The notes beneath the pieces are model-generated. The model did no database searches. It was not told the origin of the DNA and worked only from the letters and a program-made list of their open reading frames with translations. From assembly GCF_052857255.1 (NCBI RefSeq), contig NC_135504.1, positions 139,092,121-139,156,120 of the forward strand: DNA of 64,000 nt, in the 5' to 3' direction. Both the position numbers and the translations under genes were made by a program. The DNA comes from Amblyomma americanum (taxonomy: Eukaryota > Arthropoda > Arachnida > Ixodida > Ixodidae). Positions within the stretch are counted from its first letter, which is position 1; the number at the start of each line of letters is the position of its first letter. Positions 57,221-64,000 of this stretch are shown piece after piece.

Positions 57221-58330
57221 TGTGACGTTCCTTGTGTGTGCTACGAGGTTCCGCGTTCGACGGCGCGGCGTAGACGGAGCCCCCAGTGGCGGCGAAAGCA
57301 TAAGCGGACCCCCTTTCATGTTTCTACTGTATATGGCTGCAAGCAACTTGAGTGAGATTGCTTTTGGGCCTGCCGCCATGGACCGCACGGAGACGACCCA
57401 GATGACAGCGGCATCATCAATTACCGAGCCATACTCGTTGAGAGTGACGACCAGAACGAAGGGGTTTAAGCCCAACCGGACCCCCTTTCCATAGTGTCGG
57501 CACGAGTCGAACGCCGCCGCTGCCGCCGCCGCTGGGAGACGGGCGTTATCTTCCCCAATTGCCGTGGCCGTTCCAGGGCGGCCTCGTTTCGGCGGGCCTG
57601 GCCCCGTGGCAAGATGGCGGGCCTCATCAATCAACCCTCCCGAGCACATCCCAGGACAAGGGACCACTTTCCCGGCCTTTTAGTGACCTCGCGTTCCGGC
57701 CTTGAGGGGCGAGTGTCATTTGATGGAGAACGGAGGCCGGTGACCCGCGGGAACCGACAGCGGGCCAGAGCGCGCCTTACCACAGCGGACGCTATGCGCT
57801 ACCTCGTTCACAATTTCACCAGCGCTGCGACTAGGAACAAGAACAGAGAAGGAAGACAAGGACAAGCGCTACCTCGAAGACAACCTTCTTTCCCTCGGAC
57901 TCAACACGTGAGGGGGGCGAGACCATAAGTGCGGTGGGGTGTTTGTGCGCCCAAGTAAAAGCCCTAGCCCCCCCCCCCCCCACTCCGGCGTGGGCGTCCT
58001 CACCCTAGGGAATGTGGGGATAAGAGGATATAAAAAACGACAAGGAGTACCGAAGAAGGACGCTCAGGACGACATCGTTCACCAAGGGGGCCTTCAGCGC
58101 CGAAGCCCGACGGCGTGCAGCTTCTGGCAGCAAGTGCTTGAGCTCCACTCCGGAGCCCCCCCATCGTCCCCATGAAGTCGTCGGCACGTAAGCTCGGACG
58201 CCCCAGCCTCTGATGTATAATCTTAATCATGTGTAATTATTGAATATATCTGTTTGTTTAAACTGAGCCATACGGTGTCTCTTTGCCTCTCCGTCCCGTG
58301 TGGACCTGCGCATTATGGGCGGTCATCACA
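57221..58330 (+). repeat. 3' LTR of gypsy element A
   Basis: Matches the 5' LTR with few substitutions. It has a 59-bp insertion (57807-57865) flanked by an 11-bp direct repeat GCGCTACCTCG (57796-57806 and 57866-57876). The purine-rich stretch just before it (GGAGGGTGGGCGAG) is the likely polypurine tract. Confidence 0.9.
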
Positions 58331-58334
58331 TAAT

Positions 58335-59215
58335 ACATTCGAAATTAGTGCTAAAAATGTGTTTTTGACTATAGCGGGGGAAAAGCGCTGTGATCGAGTG
58401 AGCAGGCGACAGTTGCCAAGAAACGTTCGTGGTTATTCAGGCACTTTGAACATTATATAGCAGAGACATGAAGGTAAAATTGTGAAGTTCTTGCCATTCA
58501 TATCCGCATTTATTAATCACGTTGTGGCCATAAAGCCGTGTTTATTCTAGAACAGAATGGACTGAAGCTTGATGAACGCTCTTTCATTGCTGCAAACGTC
58601 CACCTTAAAATATAATCAATATACTTCATATCAAGTTAGTGTTTAAGCAGAGGGCACTGCTTTCATGCAGCTGTAATACGCTTTGTTGGTCGCATAAACA
58701 ATGCTCCGAATAGGAATGCACTGACGACGTAGTGTCGTGGCATCAACAAAGTACGTCGCTGAGGGGTCATGGGGCTGAAACGCGTTGCGAACCTGCTGAA
58801 TTCACTTAAACACTCCTTTCTAAACTCTCTATGTGCTGGCACAACCTACATGTTTGCTGTTTCGAATGTTCGCACATCGTATCATAACAGAATAAGCTCA
58901 TTTTTGATGCGCTCCTTACGCTCCAAAGCATTGCGACTGCATGCGCCGCACAGAGCAATCACTGGCTCGCTGCTTCATGAAGAGGCCGCGTGGCGCCGCC
59001 ACCGTCCCTGGAACGAACGAATTCCTGGCCTCAAAGCACTTACGTACCAAATGCGCTCCACCCTCAAAGGAGACCCTCAAACTAATGGCATCGGCCGATG
59101 GTCGTGACGTCGTGGTTAATCCCTTTGAACCTGCTAGCGTGACATTGAAGGAGCTAAAGTGGATTAACCACAAATCAACAGGATTACTCACGGCCTCATG
59201 ACAATCGGTCTACAC
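58335..59215. other. No recognised gene
   Basis: Unassigned. A frame at about 58941-59201 (SKETLKLMASADGRDVVVNPFE) may be the eroded linker of the LINE RT that follows, but it is not conclusive. Confidence 0.3.
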
Positions 59216-59600
59216 CATCGGCTGGAGGGCCTCCTCTGAAGAGCACCTCCCGCTTCGTTCTGGAGGTGTATCGGACAATAGTAAATTTACCCTCGAGGTC
59301 CATATCTGCAGTCACTACCTGCCCTAAGTAGCATCGCACCTGGCTAGCCATCAGCAGTTTTGTTCAACTGGATGGATATTTCTCTGGTACAAAGTCAATG
59401 TTATCTGGTGGGCCGCAGGGGGACATCTTCAAGCCGTTTCTACTTGTTTCATACGTAAATGATTTCGTGAATATAGACGGCGTAGACAAATTTGCAATCT
59501 AGGCGGATGACGCGACTTATTGTTTTCGGCCACTTGGCCTAGTCAGCCAGTTAAACAGACCAACAGAGCACTTGTACATCGCGAATAATGGGATAAGCAC
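59216..59600 (+). pseudogene. LINE RT fragment, CR1/Jockey-like
   Basis: Motifs in broken frames: LSGGPQGDIFKPFLLVSYVNDFVN and a degraded catalytic box (ADDATYCF near 59500). It breaks off near 59600-59640, where a different LINE begins. Confidence 0.6.
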
Positions 59601-59639
59601 AATATGTTCAAAAATAAATGCTGATAACACTATAGCTAC

Positions 59640-60640
59640 AAAGGAGCGGACTTGGCTTCAGCCTTTCTGTTTTCAAGCAAGGAGAATGGATTGAACAGTT
59701 ATTACCAGGACTTTTGCACGCGGATGATATAGTGCTAATGCCTGACAACAAGGAGGACTTGCAGAGCTCGGTGGCTATCTGCGCCGCAGAGGGAGATAGA
59801 TTAGGTTTCATGTTAAGCAACGGAAAAACGGCAGTCGTGATTTTTTATGATAACGATGGCGGCGAGCATGGGATACAGGAATCATGAAAGAGGTAGTGAA
59901 TAAGTAAACAAGTATCTGTGGGTGTGAATAAATAATGGGGCTGAGAATCTGACGGAGCATGAAAATATGTAATGATTAAAGGTAGTAGATATGCAGCTGT
60001 CACAGAAAATAGGGCATTGTGGTATTACAATAGGTACGAAGTGGTATTAGAGGGATTTGGAAAGGGCCGATGGTTCCTAGTCTGACTTTCGGCAAAGCTG
60101 TCCTGTGCATGAGACCAGAGGTTCAGGCAAGGTTAGAAATCAAACAACGCGGGGTAGGGAGCCTTGCTTTGTGAGCACATCAGAATACGTCAAATAAAGG
60201 GGTACAGGGCGATATGGGATGGGCGTCGTTCGAGAGCAGAGAAGCTGCAGCAGTAAGCCAGTAAGATAAAATATAAGGAGCTATTGAGAGAAATGGGGGA
60301 AAGGCGGTGGGCTAGGAAAGTTTTCAGTTCTTTTTACATGACAAATGTAAACACAAAACGAAGAGGGAAAACTGGAAAATTGTCAAGAAAATATTTGGAC
60401 TGTAGTAGACGGGCAAATCAGGAATTATCGGTTCAGAAAAATATTAAAAGAACAGAAAGGTCTGCGGAAAACAGGGATGCACACGCAATCAGCACTGGGA
60501 ACACACAGAACGTTCAAGTAGGAAATTTAAAAGTTGAAAATTGGTTGTTGAGGAAAGGAAATGACGCAGTAACTTCCTCACATATCTCGGTGGACACCCG
60601 AACCGCGCCGTAAGGGAAGGGATAAAGGAGGGAGTGAAAA
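59640..60640 (+). pseudogene. Second LINE RT/C-terminal fragment
   Basis: Starts at LLHADDIVLMPDNKEDLQSS (about 59713), a catalytic-box variant, then RLGFMLSNGKTAVV, a degraded KYLWV, and at 60284-60480 the C-terminal block EMGERRWARKVFSSFYMTNVNTKRR. Several stops. It resembles the C-terminal half of the LINE type seen at 36720-43200, but no clade is assigned. Confidence 0.6.
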
Positions 60641-61460
60641 AGAAAGAGAGAAAGAGGTGCTTTAGCGGAGGTCTCCAGAATAATTTCTACCACCTGGGGT
60701 TATTTAACGTGCACTGACATCGCACAGTACACGGGCCTCTAGAATTTCACCTCCATCGAAATTCGACCGCCGCGGTCGGGTTCGAACCCGGGTAATATGG
60801 CTCAGTAGGAAATTTTGGAAATTGGCAAAAAACTATCTGCGCGAATTCTACGGGGAGCGCTTTGTTGTTCGAAGCCGGACTGGAGTATTGCGGACCGCAA
60901 AAAAGACGCGTGATACGGTGCGTGTGAAGAGAAGGAAACGGCTGAACAGTTGATACCTTTCTGCTTATGGTTTATGGGGGTTTGACGTTCCAAAGCGATT
61001 CAAGCTATGAGGGACGCCGTAGTGAAGGGCTCCGGAAATTTCGACCACCTGGGGTTATTTAACGCACACTGACATCGCACAGTACACGGGCCTCTATAAT
61101 CTCACCTCCATCGAAATTCGACCGCCGCGGCCGGGTTCTAACACTGACGTCGCACAGTACACGGGCCTCTATAATCTCACCTCCATCGAAATTCGACCGC
61201 CGCGGCCGGGTTCTAACCCGGGTAATACGGCTCAGTAGGAAATTTGCAAAAAACTATCTGCGATAATTCTACGGGAAGCGCTTTGTTGTTCGAAGCCGGA
61301 CTGGAGTATTGCGGACCGCAAAAAAGGCGCGTGATACGGTGCGTGTGAAGAGAAGGAAACGGCTGAACAGTTGATACCTTTCTGCTTATGGTTTATGGGG
61401 GTTTGGCGTTCCATAGTGGTTCAAGCTATGAGGGACGCCGTAGTGAAGGGCTCCGGAAAT
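60641..61460. repeat. SINE family 2 pieces and a local tandem duplication
   Basis: SINE family 2 body pieces (minus orientation) lie at about 60690-60790, 60975-61130, 61141-61215 and 61385-61458. A block with a LINE C-terminal coding piece (CEEKETAEQL) at about 60797-60975 recurs at about 61223-61400, some 425 bp away. The small inner repeat 61070-61137/61142-61210 is a second duplication step. Confidence 0.75.
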
Positions 61461-64000
61461 TATTTATTTATTTATTTATTGATACTGTCAGCCGTAGGCC
61501 GTTACAGGGTGAAAACAGATACATATGTAAGTTATGTCACACAGCCACAAGTATGAACAGTGCACAATTCAAAATAGTCAAATTGAAAACGACAGTCATC
61601 GCAACACAGCTGTCCTGCACTGCAGATACAGACCTAAAGCACAAACGCTAGCGGGTAAATATTTTAGCTTACAACCATAAAATAGCAGTAGGGAAACAAA
61701 ACGTATGAAAAGAAAAACAAAATTACAAGGATGTCTATTCAGGTAAGTGACGGTACAAGCAATTTTCAAATTGGGGGAGATTGTCTATTTGCAGAAAGGT
61801 CTGAGGCAGGGAATTCCACTCTGTTATTGTTCTGGGGAAAAAGGAGTATTTAAAACAGTTAATACGGGCCATCATGGGTGTAATCTGGTAACTGTGGGAG
61901 CTTCTTACAGGGCGACACGAACGCTGTTGCAAATAGCAGCTTGTGTTTAAGTTGAAGTGATTATTGCGCAAAAGATAAAGAAATTTTAGCCTGGCGATCT
62001 TCCTTCGTTTCGACAGTGAAGGAAGTTGTAATTCTTGCAGCATGTCAGTCACGGAATCAGTATATCTATATTTTGACAGAATGAACCTGGCGGCCCTTCT
62101 TTGAACTTTTTCAATCTTATACGTTTGATTTGACTGATACGGATCCCATATGACGCTTGCATATTCCAGTGTCGGACGTACCAGCGCGAGATAGGCAGTT
62201 AGTTTTGCTTTTGTGGATGCAAGTTTCAGTTTTCTTCTAAGGTACCACAACTTAGTTTCAGCTTTTGAACATATGTTGTCAATATGTAAATTCCAACTTA
62301 GATTAGATGATATAGTGACACCTAAATACTTAAAGGAGTTGACACATGTTATATTCCGCCCATCTATTTCATAACCAAATGAAAAAATATTTTTGGTTTT
62401 GTTTGTCAGTGTAATATATGATGTTTTCGTATAATTAATTTTCATTCTAGAAGCTGCGCACCATTGATTAATGGAGTTCAACGCCAAATTTAATGTGAGC
62501 TGGTCTTCTGGCTTTGATATGATTGAGTATATTAAACAGTCATCCGCAAATAGCCGGATTGTTATTTGAGGAGGAAGTGAGACTGCGATGTTGTTAACAT
62601 AGCATAAAAATAATATGGGCCCCAGCACAGACCCCTGAGGGACACCTGAGGGTACACCCAGGACGTCAGATTTCGCACCGTCTACCTCCACATACTGGGT
62701 TCTATTAGTAAGGTAAGCTTTAATCCAGTACACAATATCTGTGTTTATGCCTAAGTCAATGAGCCTGTTAAGAAGTTCATCATGGGGTACACGGTCGAAT
62801 GCTTTAGACATGTCTAGGCAAACTGCATCCACTTGGTCTCTGTTGTTTAAGGCTTTTGAAAAATCATGCAGTGTTTCAACAAGTTGGGTAACAGTAGAGA
62901 GCTTCCGCCTGAAACCATGTTGATTGGGATTTAGTTTGTTCGTGTCCTCAAGATATTTGGATAAGCAGTTTGCCACGACGTGCTCAAGCATCTTGCAACA
63001 GGAGCAGGTGATAGAAATAGGTCTGTAATTGTCGGGAACGTGCTTGCTTCCAGATTTGTGTACTGGAACTATCCTAGCCTGCAGCCAGTCATTTGGCAAG
63101 GAATGTTGCTTCAGTGATGCATTGAATATGATAATTAAATATTTTGCGATCCATTCCGCGTATCTTCTTAGGAACTCATTAGGAATAGAATCAGGACCGG
63201 AAGACTTTTTTGTATCTAAATTAAGGAGGAGGGAAAATATTCCTTCATGGGACAATGTAATAGCGGGTGTGTCAGACGGTTTGGAGCATAATCCGCTTAT
63301 TGAATTCTGGGGCATAGAGTTAGAAGGGCTAAATACAGAATGAAAATAGGCATTACATCTGTTAGCGATTTCTGATTTATCAGTAACAACACAACCATCC
63401 ACTGTAAGAAACTCCATTTTTTCCCTCGAGGGTGAAAGGTGACGCCAAAAACGCTGTGGGGAGGTTTTCATAAATTGGGTGAGCTTTTCGGAAAAATACC
63501 TATCTTTTGCTGTCAATAACTTCTCTTTAAGTATCGAAGATAGGTGCGAAATTTCATTTTGATTCCTTACTCTGTTGCGTTTTCTCCGCTTTATCCTTCG
63601 CTTTAGCTGGATTATCTCACGATTTATCCAAGGGTTACGTTTCTTTATCGTTTTTTGACGTTGCGGAACAAACTTTTGCAGGCAGTACCTGATTATATTT
63701 TTAAACCTCTCCCACAAAGTGTTGACGTCATCCTCCCCGTGGTAAGAATCCAAGGTCATTTCCAAGTAGTCTATGATGCTGACATCATCAGCATTCGAAA
63801 AATCGTTAACAGAAATAGTTAGCCTTTTCGTTTTTTCCGGTGGTCTAAGCCGTTTGAAAGAAACTAAAACAAGGTTATGGTCAGAAAGCCCTTCCTTAAC
63901 GGACACATCATATTCAGTTATTTTGCTGTTTACAAAAACCAAGTCCAGTATTGATTCCGTACTTGCTCCAATCCTTGTTGTGCGTTTGACAATTTGCGTG
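61460..64000 (-). mobile_element. LINE (CR1/Jockey group), 3' part, running off the window
   Basis: The 3' end is a short tail of ATAA repeats (read on the minus strand; 61460-61480 on the plus strand) inserted into a SINE family 2 piece. The 3' UTR is about 250 bp (61481-61734). The ORF continues beyond position 64000. The coding part shows no damage. Confidence 0.85.
61735..64000 (-). CDS. LINE ORF2: endonuclease C-terminus and reverse transcriptase (5'-partial)
   Basis: Open from the window edge to the stop at 61735-61737, about 754 codons. The first residues are the end of the apurinic-type endonuclease (TESILDLVFVN, EGLSDHNLVLVSF). After the linker come the RT motifs: LLNLDTKKSSGPDSIPNEFL, DNYRPISITCSCCKMLEHVV, NQHGFRRKLSTVTQLVE, AVCLDMSKAFDRVPHDELL, SGVPQGSVLGPILFLCYVN, the catalytic box RLFADDCLIYS, MKINYTKTSYITL and FKYLGVTISSNLSW. 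The thumb and a conserved tail (ASVIWDPYQSNQTYKIEKVQ, FPRTITEWNSLP) complete it. There is no RNase H. The enzyme copies element RNA at the nicked target. This copy may be full-length and active. Confidence 0.9.
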   Translation of the reverse strand, partial: TQIVKRTTRIGASTESILDLVFVNSKITEYDVSVKEGLSDHNLVLVSFKRLRPPEKTKRLTISVNDFSNADDVSIIDYLEMTLDSYHGEDDVNTLWERFKNIIRYCLQKFVPQRQKTIKKRNPWINREIIQLKRRIKRRKRNRVRNQNEISHLSSILKEKLLTAKDRYFSEKLTQFMKTSPQRFWRHLSPSREKMEFLTVDGCVVTDKSEIANRCNAYFHSVFSPSNSMPQNSISGLCSKPSDTPAITLSHEGIFSLLLNLDTKKSSGPDSIPNEFLRRYAEWIAKYLIIIFNASLKQHSLPNDWLQARIVPVHKSGSKHVPDNYRPISITCSCCKMLEHVVANCLSKYLEDTNKLNPNQHGFRRKLSTVTQLVETLHDFSKALNNRDQVDAVCLDMSKAFDRVPHDELLNRLIDLGINTDIVYWIKAYLTNRTQYVEVDGAKSDVLGVPSGVPQGSVLGPILFLCYVNNIAVSLPPQITIRLFADDCLIYSIISKPEDQLTLNLALNSINQWCAASRMKINYTKTSYITLTNKTKNIFSFGYEIDGRNITCVNSFKYLGVTISSNLSWNLHIDNICSKAETKLWYLRRKLKLASTKAKLTAYLALVRPTLEYASVIWDPYQSNQTYKIEKVQRRAARFILSKYRYTDSVTDMLQELQLPSLSKRRKIARLKFLYLLRNNHFNLNTSCYLQQRSCRPVRSSHSYQITPMMARINCFKYSFFPRTITEWNSLPQTFLQIDNLPQFENCLYRHLPE

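Larger units (their letters stand above)
46477..58330 (+). mobile_element. Young Ty3/gypsy LTR retrotransposon (element A) with nested insertions
   Basis: Two LTRs (46477-47509 and 57221-58330), both TG...CA, are flanked by the 4-bp target duplication TAAT (46473-46476 and 58331-58334). The internal order is primer-binding region, gag, pol, then 490 bp without a gene. Element B has inserted 16 bp after the 5' LTR. Without element B the retrotransposon is about 7.6 kb. The LTRs are nearly identical apart from a 70-bp difference, so it is recent. Pol has one stop codon and one altered catalytic residue, so this copy is probably inactive. Confidence 0.9.

Noticed and set aside
1..64000. CRISPR arrays, bacterial operons or ribosome binding sites
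   Set aside because: The window is eukaryotic with introns and eukaryotic retroelements. The only regular repeats are the 101-bp array and transposon copies, with no spacer pattern.

Overview
The window is eukaryotic, AT/GC-balanced and almost entirely made of transposable elements. The repeat content (two tRNA-derived SINE families, R1/I-, CR1/Jockey- and other LINE remnants, Penelope-like elements, P-like and MULE DNA transposons, Ty3/gypsy LTR elements) points to an arthropod, most likely a tick (Acari: Ixodida). That is a family-level judgement from recognition, not a species call. I see no complete host gene. Eukaryotic splice signals are visible, so coding regions are given with exon boundaries where phase and splice sites agree.

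Layout. (1) 1-1.77 kb: flank with a Myb/SANT-like DNA-binding exon on the minus strand. (2) 1.77-31.88 kb: one giant inverted-repeat element. Its left arm (about 4.2 kb) and right arm (about 3.8 kb) are nearly identical and enclose about 22 kb. A Mutator-like (MULE) transposase gene starts in the left arm (C2H2 zinc-finger exon) and continues just inside it (DDE plus SWIM exon); it carries one frameshift. Each arm also contains a Penelope-like fragment and a foldback sequence. The interior further holds a 101-bp tandem repeat, LINE fragments, a MITE-like hairpin, and a second inverted-repeat unit (19.18-27.66 kb). That inner unit contains an unrecognised split gene with a CCHC zinc knuckle, an apparently complete P-like transposon (21.06-24.81 kb; THAP plus P-type transposase, open over two exons), and a Penelope-like insertion with an inverted 5' half, itself hit by a SINE.

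(3) 34.3-35.9 kb: a third Penelope-like copy with one long open frame (RT plus GIY-YIG). (4) 36.7-43.2 kb: a LINE split by a decayed LTR retrotransposon, which is in turn split by a SINE. (5) 46.48-58.33 kb: a young Ty3/gypsy element (gag, pol, two ~1.1 kb LTRs, TAAT target duplication). A second, non-autonomous LTR element (47.53-51.75 kb, AGTGG target duplication) sits in its 5' leader, and that element's 3' LTR carries a SINE with a perfect 11-bp duplication. Gag and pol are joined by a textbook -1 frameshift signal. (6) 59.2-61.46 kb: LINE and SINE debris with a local tandem duplication. (7) 61.46-64 kb: a minus-strand LINE with an open ORF2 running off the window.

The most unusual structures are the 30-kb MULE with 4-kb arms that keeps its first coding exon in one arm only, the inner inverted-repeat unit with the orphan CCHC gene, the compact gypsy frameshift signal, and the head-to-head Penelope insertion.
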